Shown here: positions 46,633-58,686 of the stretch, in pieces
Numbering within the stretch: the first letter of the stretch is position 1
Layout: every line of letters starts with the position of its first letter
Assembly (NCBI RefSeq): GCF_003369795.1
Contig: NZ_CP026730.1
Span: 930,001 to 994,000 of the forward strand
Length of the DNA stretch: 64,000 nucleotides
DNA from: Streptomyces sp. CB09001
Lineage (GTDB): Bacteria; Actinomycetota; Actinomycetes; Streptomycetales; Streptomycetaceae
Reading direction: 5' to 3'
The notes under the pieces: generated by a model
Told to the model about the DNA's origin: nothing
Seen by the model: only the letters and a program-made list of their open reading frames with translations
Database searches by the model: none
Position numbers and translations under genes: made by a program

Positions 46633-46680
46633 GTGGTCCCGGGCCCCGCGGCATGCGTGGTCCCGGGCCCCGCGGCGTGC
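46633..46680. repeat. Two 24-bp tandem units past the end of the BluB-CobT gene
   Basis: Unit 46633-46656 and unit 46657-46680 differ only by one base. Each contains a CCCGGGCCCCGCGGC core. They lie six bases from the stop of the BluB-CobT gene (46686), in the 235-base gap before cysG. The units contain a GGGCCC palindrome and could form a hairpin. Confidence 0.85.
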
Positions 46681-46685
46681 GGCCG

Positions 46686-50372
<3,687 letters not shown>

Positions 50373-50745
50373 GCGTAACCCCTCGCCCATCGGTTAGTGC
50401 TTCTACGACCAGCTCACCCGGGACGGCGCACCGACCGCCCGTAGTGAAGAACGAGCGGGCGTGCCCAGCGGCACGAACGACCCGCGGGAAAAGACGACAA
50501 AGCCATTGAGTGGCATTGTCGCGGTCGTCCCCCCGCCACGACAGCTTGATCCGCGACGGCCCGCTGTGGACTGCGCCACGTTGCGCGTCCTCCGGTTCTG
50601 CCGTACCACACCCGCCCCCTGAGGAGCGGGTTTTTACGGACATCGACTGACGAACCGTCGGGTGTCCGCATGCGGTACAACAATCCGCCAGCCTACCCCG
50701 CGCGGTATGAACAACGGATCACGGGGCGCGGTCCTCGTCGGGTCC
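50373..50745. other. Leader region between cobL and the BluB-CobT gene
   Basis: This 373-base gap has no gene I can support strongly. On the minus strand a short open frame (GTG near 50573 to TAG at 50403) could encode a small peptide with MPLNGFVVFSRGSF inside. A GCCATTGAGTGGC hairpin-like sequence lies within. I looked for a cobalamin riboswitch B12 box and did not find one. A plus-strand hairpin with a T-run lies at 50610-50635. Confidence 0.45.
50610..50635 (+). terminator. Terminator-like hairpin on the plus strand, antisense to the cob genes
   Basis: ACCCGC/GCGGGT (6 bp) with a 10-base loop is followed by TTTTTA on the plus strand. All genes around it are on the minus strand, so a plus-strand transcript here would be antisense or a small RNA. 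The stem is short, so confidence is low. Confidence 0.35.
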
Positions 50746-51972
50746 TCAGCGGGGTGCTTCGCGCCGCACGATCTCTCCGCTGAGCAGGAACGCGACGCTC
50801 CGCTCCGTCTCCGTCCAGGCCCGGGTGTCGAGTCCGACGGACTGCAGCAGGGCGCAGTCGACGCGGTACCCGTGCTCCGTCAGGTCCCTGCCCACGAGTT
50901 CGGCCGCGTCGCGGGTCGCGGCGTGCGCGACGATGCGCTGCGGGCGTCGGTCGGCGACCGCGGAGACCACGGGCACTCCCCCGCCGCCGACCCGGACGAC
51001 GTCCGGTTCGGGGAGGTCCTCCAGGATGTGGGGGGCGTTGCCGTGCACGGTCTGGAGCTGGACGCCGAAGTGCCGTGCGGTGGCCTCGGTGCGGGCGCAG
51101 GCGTCGGCGTCCCGGTCGACCGCGATGACGGCGGCCCCGGCGCGGGCCGCCTCGGTGGCGAAGGCGCCGCTGCCGCAGCCGATGTCCCACACGAGGTCGC
51201 CGAGGCGGGGCCCGAGGCGGGCGAGTTGGGCGGTGCGGAGCAGGTCGGTCTCGCCCTCGCCCAGTTCACCGCCGTACGCCGCGGCGGGCAGGGACCAGCC
51301 GCGCGGTCCGGTGGCGGGGTCGCGGCCGGTGATCCAGCCGGTGCCGTCGCCCGCGGTGGCCGGGCCGGCGCTGCCGCCGGCCACGATGACGACGTTCGGG
51401 TCGCGCCAGGTGTGGTCGGCGGCCTTGTCGGAGGTGACGACCGTGACGCGTTCGCGGGTGGTGCCGAGTTCCTCGCAGATGACGAAGGTGCGGTGGACGC
51501 CCTCCATCAGCAGACCGAGCTCGGCCGGTCCGGCCCCCGGTGAGGTGAGGACCGCGACCTTGGTGTGGGCGCGGCACACATTTACCGCGCGTCGCAGGGT
51601 GCGGGGATGGGCGACGACCACCTGGGCGTCGTCCCAGGGCATCCCGGCGCGGGCGAAGGCGGCGGCCACCGAGGAGACGGCGGGGACGACCTCCACCTCC
51701 AGGCCGAACTCGGGGGCTCGCAGGGTGCGTACGACGCCGAAGAAGCCGGGGTCGCCGTCGGCCAGCACGACCGTCGTGCCGCGGTGCGCGGCGAGGCGGC
51801 GGGCGGCGAGGGCGACGCTGCCGAGGCGGATGCGTTCGGCTGCGGGCGGTACCTCGGGAAGTGCCAGGTGGTGGGCGGCACCGGCCACCAGGGTGGCGGC
51901 GCCCAGTGCGGAGCGTGCCGCGGCGGTCAGCGGCGAACCGTCCCAGCCGATCACCGTGACCCGGTCGGCCAT
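50746..51972 (-). CDS. cobL: Precorrin-6Y C5,15-methyltransferase (decarboxylating), CbiE-CbiT fusion
   Basis: This 408-residue enzyme adds two methyl groups and removes CO2 in aerobic cobalamin synthesis. The N-terminal CbiE-like domain (about 1-200) has VVLADGDPGFFGVVRTL and VPAVSSVAAAFARAGMPWDD. The C-terminal CbiT domain (about 225-408) has the SAM-binding LVWDIGCGSGAFATEAAR and AVDRD. Fusion of both halves is typical of CobL. The start is an ATG at 51972. It is in the same direction as the BluB-CobT gene but 373 bases away. Confidence 0.94.
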   Translation of the reverse strand: MADRVTVIGWDGSPLTAAARSALGAATLVAGAAHHLALPEVPPAAERIRLGSVALAARRLAAHRGTTVVLADGDPGFFGVVRTLRAPEFGLEVEVVPAVSSVAAAFARAGMPWDDAQVVVAHPRTLRRAVNVCRAHTKVAVLTSPGAGPAELGLLMEGVHRTFVICEELGTTRERVTVVTSDKAADHTWRDPNVVIVAGGSAGPATAGDGTGWITGRDPATGPRGWSLPAAAYGGELGEGETDLLRTAQLARLGPRLGDLVWDIGCGSGAFATEAARAGAAVIAVDRDADACARTEATARHFGVQLQTVHGNAPHILEDLPEPDVVRVGGGGVPVVSAVADRRPQRIVAHAATRDAAELVGRDLTEHGYRVDCALLQSVGLDTRAWTETERSVAFLLSGEIVRREAPR

Positions 51973-52089
51973 CGTCTTCAGTCTCCAGGGTTTTCGCAGG
52001 TCGTGGTCGTGGAAGCGTCGCGGGTGCGCCCCGTGAGGGTACCTGGTGCGGCCTGGTCCGGGGTGGTGGCGCGGGTCGCCCCTCGGGTA

Positions 52090-52728
52090 TCAGTTCCAGT
52101 CGGTGAAGGTGGTGAAACCGTCGGGGTCGGTCAGTTGTCCGGTGGTGCCCTCGAGGTCCTCGGGCAGCAGGCTCCACACGATGAAGTCGGTGCGTACGTC
52201 CGTCCAGACGCCGTCGTCGGTGCGTACGCGCGCTATGCAGGCGCCGCGCAGCACACCCTCGCTGATGCAGCCGATCTTCTGGGCGACCTGCTGGGAGGCG
52301 GTGTTGTCGGCCGCGGTGCGCAGCTCGACGCGTTCGAACTTCTGGTCGCCGAAGAGCCACTGGGCGGTGGCGAGCGCCGCCTCGGACGCGTACCCCTCAC
52401 CCCGGGCCCAGGGGGCGACTATGTAGGAGAGTTCGGTGGAGCGTACGTGCCAGTCGGTCCTGGCCAGCTGGATGACGCCGACCAGTCGCTGGGTGAGGAA
52501 CTCGGTGACGGCGAGGTCGAGTCCCCGGCCCGCGGTGCGCTCGGCGGGGGCGTGGTCGCCGATCCAGGTGGCGGCGTTGTCCTCGGTGAAGGGCTGGGGG
52601 ACGTGGGTCCAGGCGGCGACCTGCTCGTCGTTCATCATCGCGGCCAGTGCGGGGACGTCGTCCTCGTCGAGGGGGCGCAGCACCAACCGCTCCGTGCTGA
52701 TGGAGATGTTGGGGAAGGTGCTCGTCAT
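52090..52728 (-). CDS. GNAT acetyltransferase (RimJ-like)
   Basis: This 212-residue protein starts at an ATG at 52728. It has the RimJ/RimL type GNAT pattern: ISTERLVLRPLDEDD at the N-terminus, then YIVAPWARGEGYASEAALA (acetyl-CoA loop) and VELRTAADNTASQQVAQKIG. The substrate is not known. It lies between cobL and the metNIQ terminator, in the same direction. Confidence 0.87.
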   Translation of the reverse strand: MTSTFPNISISTERLVLRPLDEDDVPALAAMMNDEQVAAWTHVPQPFTEDNAATWIGDHAPAERTAGRGLDLAVTEFLTQRLVGVIQLARTDWHVRSTELSYIVAPWARGEGYASEAALATAQWLFGDQKFERVELRTAADNTASQQVAQKIGCISEGVLRGACIARVRTDDGVWTDVRTDFIVWSLLPEDLEGTTGQLTDPDGFTTFTDWN

Positions 52729-52806
52729 GCGCCGCTCCGTAACCTGTGTAACCGTCAGGGCCTGCTCGAACTGCCCAGCATGCAGCATGAAAGCACTCAA
52801 CCACAC

Positions 52807-52844
52807 CACCGGGTCCGCCCCGTGTGCACGGAGCGGACCCGGTG
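52807..52844 (-). terminator. Terminator of the metNIQ operon
   Basis: A perfect 12-bp stem (CACCGGGTCCGC and its complement) with a 14-base loop lies 56 bases past the metQ stop on the minus strand, before the GNAT gene. Confidence 0.7.
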
Positions 52845-52899
52845 GGTGGCGCGGGGCTGGGCCCCGGAAGGCGAGCCGGAGGGAACCTCGGTCGCGGGT

Positions 52900-53727
52900 T
52901 CAGAAGGAGGGCAGGACCGCGCCGGCGTACTTGTCCTCGATGAACTTCTTCACCTCGGGCGAGTTGAGGAGCTTCGCGAGCTTCTGGACGCGCGGGTCGT
53001 CCTCATTGCCCTCCTTCACGGCGAGGAGGTTGCTGTTCGGGTTGCCCTTGGCGCTCTCCAGGACGAGGGCGTCATGGGTGGGCTTCAGGTCGGCCTCGAT
53101 GGCGTAGTTGCCGTTGACGACCGCCGCGTCCACGTCGTCGAGGGAACGCGGCGTCTGGGCCGCCTCCAGCTCCTTGAACTCCAGCTTCTTCGGGTTCTCG
53201 GTGATGTCCGAGGGGGTCGCCGCGGTGCCGACGCCGTCCTTGAGGGTGATGATCCCGTTGGCGGCGAGCAGCTGCAGCGCGCGGCCCTCGTTGACGGTGT
53301 CGTTGGGGACGGCGACGGTCGCACCGCTCTTCAGGTCGTCGGCCTTCTTCACCTTGTGGGAGTAGAGGCCCAGCGGCTCCAGGTGCACGTCGACGACGGA
53401 CACGATGTGGGTGCCGTTCTTCTTGTTGAACTCGTCGAGGTAGGGCTGGGTCTGGAAGTAGTTGGCCCCCACGGAGCCGTCCTCCGTCGCCGTGTTCGGC
53501 GTGACGTAGTCGGTGAACTCCTTGACCTCGAGGTCGAGACCCGCGTCCTTGGCCAGGTTGTCCTTGACGTAGTCGAGGATCTCGGCGTGCGGGGTGGGGC
53601 TCGCGGCGACGACCAGCGGTCCCGAGGTGTCGGTGGCGGAGTCCTTGTCGGAGCCGCACGCGGTCAGACCGAGGGTGAGGGCTCCGGCGGCGAGGACGGC
53701 GGTGGTGAACTTGGCGGTGTTACGCAC
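52900..53727 (-). CDS. metQ: Methionine ABC transporter binding lipoprotein
   Basis: This 275-residue lipoprotein binds methionine outside the membrane and delivers it to MetNI. The signal peptide ends in a lipobox LTAC (Cys24), in ALTLGLTACGS. The mature part has the NlpA family pattern: SPTPHAEILDYVKD, NYFQTQPYLDEFNK and the conserved SVVDVHLEPLGLYS. The GTG at 53727 follows a clear ribosome-binding site (GAAAGG). It is the last gene of metN-metI-metQ. Confidence 0.94.
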   Translation of the reverse strand: MRNTAKFTTAVLAAGALTLGLTACGSDKDSATDTSGPLVVAASPTPHAEILDYVKDNLAKDAGLDLEVKEFTDYVTPNTATEDGSVGANYFQTQPYLDEFNKKNGTHIVSVVDVHLEPLGLYSHKVKKADDLKSGATVAVPNDTVNEGRALQLLAANGIITLKDGVGTAATPSDITENPKKLEFKELEAAQTPRSLDDVDAAVVNGNYAIEADLKPTHDALVLESAKGNPNSNLLAVKEGNEDDPRVQKLAKLLNSPEVKKFIEDKYAGAVLPSF

Positions 53728-53792
53728 GAAAAGTGCCTTTCCTGAGGTGGTGCGACCCCGCCCGGTACGGCGGGGAGTCTGTGGGGGCGCGG

Positions 53793-54530
53793 TCAGGCGA
53801 CCTTGCCGACGTCGGCCGCGGCGGGCTCCTTGGCCCTGAGCAGCCGGAGCCTGGGGGCGGCTCCGCCGCGTCCGCCGCGGCGGTGCAGGGTGCGGGCCGC
53901 GTAGTCGCCGGCGAACTGGATGAGCGAGATCGCGACGGCGAGGAGCGCGACGGTGATCCACATGAAGTCGGGTTCGAAGCGCTGGTAGCCGTAGCGGACG
54001 GCGAGGTCGCCGAGGCCGCCGCCGCCGACGGTGCCGGCCATGGCGGAGTAGCCGATGAGGGCGATGACCGTGGTGGTGGTGCTGGCGATCAGGGAGGGGA
54101 GCGACTCGGGGACGAGCACCTTGCGGACGATGGTCCAGGTGTTGCCGCCCATGGACTGGACGGCTTCGACGAGCCCTCCGTCGACCTCGCGCACGGCGGT
54201 CTCCACGAGCCGCGCGAAGAACGGGATGCCGCCGATGGCGAGTGGCACGATCGCCGCCTCGCTGCCGATGGTGGTGCCGGTGACCCAGCGGGTGAAGCTC
54301 ATCAGCGCGACCATGAGGATGATGAAGGGCATCGAGCGGCCGATGTTGACGATCTGCCCGATGACCTTGTTGAGCAGGACGTTCTGCAGAAGCCCGCCCC
54401 GGTCGGTGAGGACGAGGAGCACGCCGAGCGGCAGGCCGGCGACGACGGCGATCAAGGTGGACCAGCCGACCATGATCAGGGTCTCCCAGGAGGCCTGCTC
54501 CAGCAGCGGCTGCATCTCGGACCAGGTCAC
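53793..54530 (-). CDS. metI: Methionine ABC transporter permease
   Basis: This 245-residue membrane protein has five to six spans. VGWSTLIAVVAGLPLGVLL and IVNIGRSMPFIILMVALM are the family segments. The EAA loop is around VDGGLVEAVQSMGGNTW. The GTG at 54530 overlaps the metN stop as GTGA. The C-terminal tail is Arg/Ala-rich and cytoplasmic. Confidence 0.94.
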   Translation of the reverse strand: MTWSEMQPLLEQASWETLIMVGWSTLIAVVAGLPLGVLLVLTDRGGLLQNVLLNKVIGQIVNIGRSMPFIILMVALMSFTRWVTGTTIGSEAAIVPLAIGGIPFFARLVETAVREVDGGLVEAVQSMGGNTWTIVRKVLVPESLPSLIASTTTTVIALIGYSAMAGTVGGGGLGDLAVRYGYQRFEPDFMWITVALLAVAISLIQFAGDYAARTLHRRGGRGGAAPRLRLLRAKEPAAADVGKVA

Positions 54531-55591
54531 TTGGCACCTTCCTTCACCAGCGAAGCCGACGGGGCCGGCGTGTCCGGCGTGTCCGGCGTCTCGCTCACCA
54601 CGTCGATCTGCAGGCCCTGTTCGCGCAGGAAGCCGACGGGCACGACGTTGTCCTCGTAGCGGCCGGGCAGTTCGATCCGCATCCGGCCGATCTGGAGACC
54701 GCCGACGGTGTCGATGGCGGCGCCCAAAATCGATATGTCGATGTTGTAGGTGCGGGAGAGCTGGGAGATGACGGGCTGGGTGGCGGCCTCGCCGTGGAAG
54801 GTCACGTCGAGGACGGTGCGGTCGTCACCGGAGGCGTCGCCGCCGACCGGGAAGAGCGCGGCGGCCAGCTCGGAGCCCGGGGTGGCGAGCAGTTCGCCGA
54901 CCGTGCCGGACTCGACGACGCGGCCCCGGTCCATGAGGGCGGCCGAGTCGCAGATGCTCTTGACGACGTCCATCTCGTGCGTGATGAGCAGGACGGTCAG
55001 CCCGAGTTGCCGGTTCAGGTCACGCAGCAGCTGGAGGATGGAGCGGGTGGTCTCCGGGTCGAGGGCGCTGGTGGCCTCGTCGGAGAGCAGCACCTTGGGG
55101 TCGCCGGCCAGGGCGCGGGCGATGCCGACGCGCTGCTTCTGGCCGCCGGAGAGCTGGGCGGGGTAGGCCTTGGCCTTGTCGGCGAGACCGACGAGGTCGA
55201 GCAGCTCCAGCGCCTTGCGGGAACGTTCCTTCCCGGACTTGCCGAGGATCTCCAGCGGCAGTTCGACGTTGTCCTGCACGGTCCGCGAGGAGAGCAGGTT
55301 GAAGTGCTGGAAGACCATGCCGATGCGGCTGCGCGCCTGCCGCAGTTCCCGGCCCGCGCGGGGGCCGCGGCCGGCCAGGGCGGTGAGGTCCTGTCCCGCG
55401 ACGGTGACCGTGCCGGCGGTGGGCCGCTCCAGGAGGTTGACGCAGCGGATGAGCGAGGACTTGCCGGCGCCGGACTGGCCGATGACGCCGTACACCTCGC
55501 CCTCGCGGACGTGCAGGTCGACGCCGTCCAGGGCGGTGACCTCACGGCCGCGTGAACGATAGACCTTGGTGAGGCCCGATGTGGTGATCAC
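54527..55591 (-). CDS. metN: Methionine ABC transporter ATPase
   Basis: This 354-residue ATPase energises methionine uptake. Walker A GQSGAGKSSL is at about 38-47, the signature LSGGQKQR at about 146-153, Walker B VLLSDEATSALD at about 165-176, and the switch His in LITHEMD. The C-terminal C2-type (ACT-like, NIL) domain has VLDVTFHGEAATQPVISQL, which binds methionine in feedback control. I chose the GTG at 55591, giving MITTSGLTK as in other MetN; a GTG at 55606 is also possible. Both have weak ribosome-binding sites. Confidence 0.93.
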   Translation of the reverse strand: MITTSGLTKVYRSRGREVTALDGVDLHVREGEVYGVIGQSGAGKSSLIRCVNLLERPTAGTVTVAGQDLTALAGRGPRAGRELRQARSRIGMVFQHFNLLSSRTVQDNVELPLEILGKSGKERSRKALELLDLVGLADKAKAYPAQLSGGQKQRVGIARALAGDPKVLLSDEATSALDPETTRSILQLLRDLNRQLGLTVLLITHEMDVVKSICDSAALMDRGRVVESGTVGELLATPGSELAAALFPVGGDASGDDRTVLDVTFHGEAATQPVISQLSRTYNIDISILGAAIDTVGGLQIGRMRIELPGRYEDNVVPVGFLREQGLQIDVVSETPDTPDTPAPSASLVKEGAK

Positions 55592-56017
55592 GTGGGTTTC
55601 CGTCACTGTCGAGTGCGCGGCGCGGTGGTGTGCGCCGGGCACGGGGCGTTGTTCTTCGGGTTCTCGGGGCCCTTCGGAACGCGGCACGGTTCTCGCGGTG
55701 GCGGTGCGCCATGGCGGTGGGACCGGGGAGAAACGTGTGCGCGGGGCGTGGCTCAGCCGCGTGCGCGTCGGGCGCGGTCGGGCATGAGGCGGCGCTCGCT
55801 TCGGGGCGCGAGGCTCAGGTGGTGCGGGGGCCCTCTAGAAGGCGCACATTCGGCGGCACATACAACGAGCACCGGGCGTCGTCGTCGCCTCGGTCGCAGG
55901 GGTGCGGTCGCTCGTGGTGCTCATGCCGATCAGTAAAGCAGACGTATACCCGTGCCCGGAGACCGCTGTCCGGATACTGGACAGCGGTGGACGGCGGGCG
56001 GTCGCGTGGGAGGTGGA
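55592..56017. other. Gap upstream of metN, with a 10-bp inverted repeat
   Basis: This 426-base gap holds no gene I can support. It contains the inverted repeat ACCGCTGTCC/GGACAGCGGT with a 7-base loop at 55962-55988, just past the stop of the HAD gene. I searched by eye for a SAM-type riboswitch (S-box or SAM-IV) before metN and did not find one. The promoter of metN is somewhere in it. Confidence 0.5.
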
Positions 56018-56668
56018 TCAGCCCCGGACGGTGATCTCGACTCCGCCCTCGGTGACCAGTGCGGACAAGGCCGAGAGGTCGGTGACGACGAGGTCGGCGT
56101 CGAGTTCGTCGGCCCGGTGGGTTGTGGCCAACGCCACGGTCCGCATGCCGGCGGCCCGGCCGGCCTGGAGCCCGGCGGGGGCGTCCTCGAAGACGACGCA
56201 GTCGGCCGGGTCGACGCCCAGGGCGCGGGCGCCGAGCAGGTAGGGCTCGGGGTCGGGCTTGCCGCGGGTGATGTCGTCGGCGGCGATCAGAGTCTTGGGG
56301 AGGATGCCGACGGCGTCGAGGCGGGCCTCGGCGAGGCGCCGGGTGGCGGAGGTGACGACGGCCCACCGGTCGGCCGGGAGCGCGTCGAGGAAGTCGCGGG
56401 TGCCGGGCAGCAGGTGCACGCCCCCGCCCGGCACGTCCTCGACCTCCAGCTGTTCGATCCGCGCGACGGCCTCGGCGACCCTCGCGGTGGGCAGCAGGTC
56501 GGCGGCTATCTCGGCGGCCGGCCGCCCGTGCAGTTCCACCCGCCGGAACTGCTCGGCGGTGATCCCGTACTCGACGGCCCAGCGCGTCCAGCAGCGGCGC
56601 ACGGATTCGAGGGAGGAGACGAGGGTGCCGTCGTTGTCGAACAGGAGGGCCTGTGCGTGGAGCTTCAT
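56018..56668 (-). CDS. HAD-superfamily sugar-phosphatase-like hydrolase
   Basis: This 216-residue hydrolase has motif I LLFDNDGTLVSS (Asp11, Asp13), motif II VVTSATRR, motif III Lys in ITRGKPDPEPY and motif IV VFEDAPAGLQAG. It fits the sugar-phosphatase branch (GPP/HxfA type). The substrate is unknown. The start is an ATG at 56668 with GGAG upstream. It is divergent from the two small membrane proteins. Confidence 0.92.
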   Translation of the reverse strand: MKLHAQALLFDNDGTLVSSLESVRRCWTRWAVEYGITAEQFRRVELHGRPAAEIAADLLPTARVAEAVARIEQLEVEDVPGGGVHLLPGTRDFLDALPADRWAVVTSATRRLAEARLDAVGILPKTLIAADDITRGKPDPEPYLLGARALGVDPADCVVFEDAPAGLQAGRAAGMRTVALATTHRADELDADLVVTDLSALSALVTEGGVEITVRG

Positions 56669-56728
56669 GCCCCCGACCCTACGGGGCCGGGGACGGCGGG
56701 CCTTTTGGGCCGTAATAGGCTCGCTGCC

Positions 56729-57088
56729 ATGCTTGACGTCCTGACGCTGGTGACCGGCGTCGCCGCACTGCTGCTGGCCGCCTGGTGCGGCTGGGCCGCC
56801 TACCGTGACCAGCCGACGAAGGACTGGCACTTCATCGGCATGGCCGCGGTCTCGGCGCTGGCGCTGATCCAGCTGGTGGTCGGCGTCGTGCAGCTGGCGC
56901 GGGGCGAGGAACCCGAGCAGGGCACGACGATCTTCGTGGCGTATCTGCTGGGCGCCTTCGCCTGTGTGCCGGCGGCGGGGTTCATGTCGCTGGCCGAGCG
57001 CACCCGCTGGGGTTCGGTGACGGTCGCGGCCGGCGGTGTCGTCCTCGCCGTCCTCGAGGTGCGGCTGTTCGACATCTGGGGAGGCTGA
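56729..57088 (+). CDS. Small membrane protein, about 4 spans, function unknown
   Basis: This 119-residue protein starts at an ATG at 56729. It has about four membrane spans: TLVTGVAALLLAAWCGWAAY, then about 33-57, 67-87 and 95-115. The sequence has no recognised motif. It lies one base before the next gene and probably is translated with it. Conserved pairs like this are common in Streptomyces, but I do not know the name. Confidence 0.8.
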   Translation: MLDVLTLVTGVAALLLAAWCGWAAYRDQPTKDWHFIGMAAVSALALIQLVVGVVQLARGEEPEQGTTIFVAYLLGAFACVPAAGFMSLAERTRWGSVTVAAGGVVLAVLEVRLFDIWGG

Positions 57089-57089
57089 C

Positions 57090-57506
57090 GTGGTGGCCAC
57101 GGAGGAGAAGCGGGCCGGGCAGCGGCTGATCGGCGGGCCCGGCATCCTGCTGGTGTGGCTGTACGGCGTGATGGTCGTCGGCGCGGTGTCGCGGTCCGCG
57201 TACCAGATCGCGACCGAGTTCGACCGGGCCCCGCTCGCCTACGCGCTGTCGGCCCTCGCGGGCGTCGTCTACGGGTTCATCACGTACACCCTGGTGCGCG
57301 GCGGCGAGACCGCCCGCAAAGCCGCGCAGGTGTGCTGCGCCGCCGAGTTGGCGGGCGTGCTGACCGTCGGCACCTGGACACTGGTGGAGCCGTCCGCCTT
57401 CGCCGACGCGACCGTGTGGTCGGACTACGGGATGGGGTACCTCTTCATCCCCGTGCTGCTGCCGCTGTCGGCGCTGTACTGGCTGCGCCGGGCCCGCACC
57501 GCGTAG
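57090..57506 (+). CDS. Small membrane protein, about 4 spans, function unknown
   Basis: This 138-residue protein starts with GTG at 57090 (GTG at 57093 is also possible) with GGGGAGG upstream. It has about four spans, from GGPGILLVWLYGVMVVGAVS to FIPVLLPLSALYWLRRA. It is paired with the 119-residue membrane protein one base upstream. It converges on a GNAT gene. No family motif is recognised. Confidence 0.8.
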   Translation: MVATEEKRAGQRLIGGPGILLVWLYGVMVVGAVSRSAYQIATEFDRAPLAYALSALAGVVYGFITYTLVRGGETARKAAQVCCAAELAGVLTVGTWTLVEPSAFADATVWSDYGMGYLFIPVLLPLSALYWLRRARTA

Positions 57507-57556
57507 CGGTCGTCGGGCCCGGCGGTCGTCGGGCGGTCGTCCTCGGGCCGTGCTCC

Positions 57557-58054
57557 TCAGGCCGTGGTCGCGTACGTCCCGGCCGGCTTCTCCAGGACGA
57601 TCATGGGTACGCCGTCGGCACCCTCGGCGGTCCCGACCGTCTCGTAGCCGACCCGGCGGTAGAGCCGCAGGTTGCTCTCGCTGCGGTGCCCGGTGTACAG
57701 CCGGAACCGCTTGGCGCCGCGCTCCTCGACCAGGGTGGACTCGGCGGCCCGCAGCAGCCGGGCCCCGATGCCGTGCCCCTGGAGGCGGGGGTGGACGCAG
57801 AGTTTGCCGATGGACGCGGCCCCGCCCTCGGTCACCCGCCCGCGCACCGAGCCGACGACCTCGTCGCCGAGCCGCGCCACGAAGACGCAGTCGGCGGCGA
57901 CCTCCTCGCGCACGGAGTCCAGGGTCTGGACGAGCGGGTCGATGCGGTAGTTGGCGTACAGCGCCGCCTCGCTCTGGAAGCAGAGGTACTGCAGCCGGAA
58001 GATCTGCTCGGCATCCTGTTCGGTCGCCGCCGAGATGGTCACGCTCATGCCCAT
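57557..58054 (-). CDS. GNAT acetyltransferase
   Basis: This 165-residue protein is of the N-acetyltransferase family. The acetyl-CoA loop is in LCVHPRLQGHGIGARLLRAAE (near 93-113). The later strand NLRLYRRVGYE is typical. The ATG at 58054 has GGGAGG nine bases upstream. The substrate is unknown. Confidence 0.88.
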   Translation of the reverse strand: MGMSVTISAATEQDAEQIFRLQYLCFQSEAALYANYRIDPLVQTLDSVREEVAADCVFVARLGDEVVGSVRGRVTEGGAASIGKLCVHPRLQGHGIGARLLRAAESTLVEERGAKRFRLYTGHRSESNLRLYRRVGYETVGTAEGADGVPMIVLEKPAGTYATTA

Positions 58055-58111
58055 GTGCGCATGCCTCCCGCTCACCTGATCACCTATGGTCCCCCACTCC
58101 TATCCCCGTCC

Positions 58112-58612
58112 TCAGCCGGCCGCAACCTCCGGCGTCAGCAATCGACGCAGACATCCCAGACATCGGGAGCGTTCCGGACCAAGACTGCCCTGTGAGATAC
58201 CCAACTCCCCCGCGATCTCCCGGTATGTGAGGTCCCTGGGTGACAACAGGGCCTCCATCAGCCGGGGGCAGCGCCCGGGCAGCCGGCGCACGGCCTCGCG
58301 CAGGGCGCGGTGCCGGGCCGCGGTGAGCGCGAGCCGCTCCGGTTCGTACGCGTACGCGGCGACACCGGCGGGTTCGGTCCCGTACGGCCGCTCGTGACGG
58401 GCCCTGCGGCGGGTGCGGCGGGCCTCGGTGCGCACGGCGCTGCGCAGCCAGCGGTGCGGGTCGGGGGGCGGGCCGTCGGCCTCCAGGCGTTCCAGCAGGC
58501 GCAGCCAGACGGCCTGTTCCAGGTCGCCCGGCTCGGCGCCGGACGCATATGCCTCGGCCGAGGCCTCGGCGGTGAGCAGGGGGCGCAGGGAGGTGACCAG
58601 GTCGTGCGTCAT
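58112..58612 (-). CDS. ECF-like sigma-70 family factor
   Basis: This 166-residue protein has a sigma region 2-like part (DLEQAVWLRLLERLEADG, then WLRSAVRTEARRTRRRAR) and a region 4 helix-turn-helix (LTYREIAGELGISQGSLGP). That is the ECF layout, though region 2 is short. No anti-sigma gene lies beside it. ATG at 58612. It is 74 bases from the glpQ-like stop. Targets are unknown. Confidence 0.83.
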   Translation of the reverse strand: MTHDLVTSLRPLLTAEASAEAYASGAEPGDLEQAVWLRLLERLEADGPPPDPHRWLRSAVRTEARRTRRRARHERPYGTEPAGVAAYAYEPERLALTAARHRALREAVRRLPGRCPRLMEALLSPRDLTYREIAGELGISQGSLGPERSRCLGCLRRLLTPEVAAG

Positions 58613-58686
58613 ATGCAGGTCGACGCGGCCGCCCGGGCGGCGGGTTGCCCGGGCGGCCGAAGGTCACCCCAACCGGGGGCGGTCGC

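Noticed and set aside
50373-50745. A cobalamin riboswitch before the BluB-CobT gene
   Set aside because: No B12 box-like segment was found on the minus strand. The TGCCACTCAATGGC sequence is a simple hairpin and lacks the rest of the fold.
55592-56017. A SAM riboswitch before metN
   Set aside because: I looked for the conserved GGCAACC and related blocks and found none. An absence by eye is not proof, so a covariance search is named under findings.
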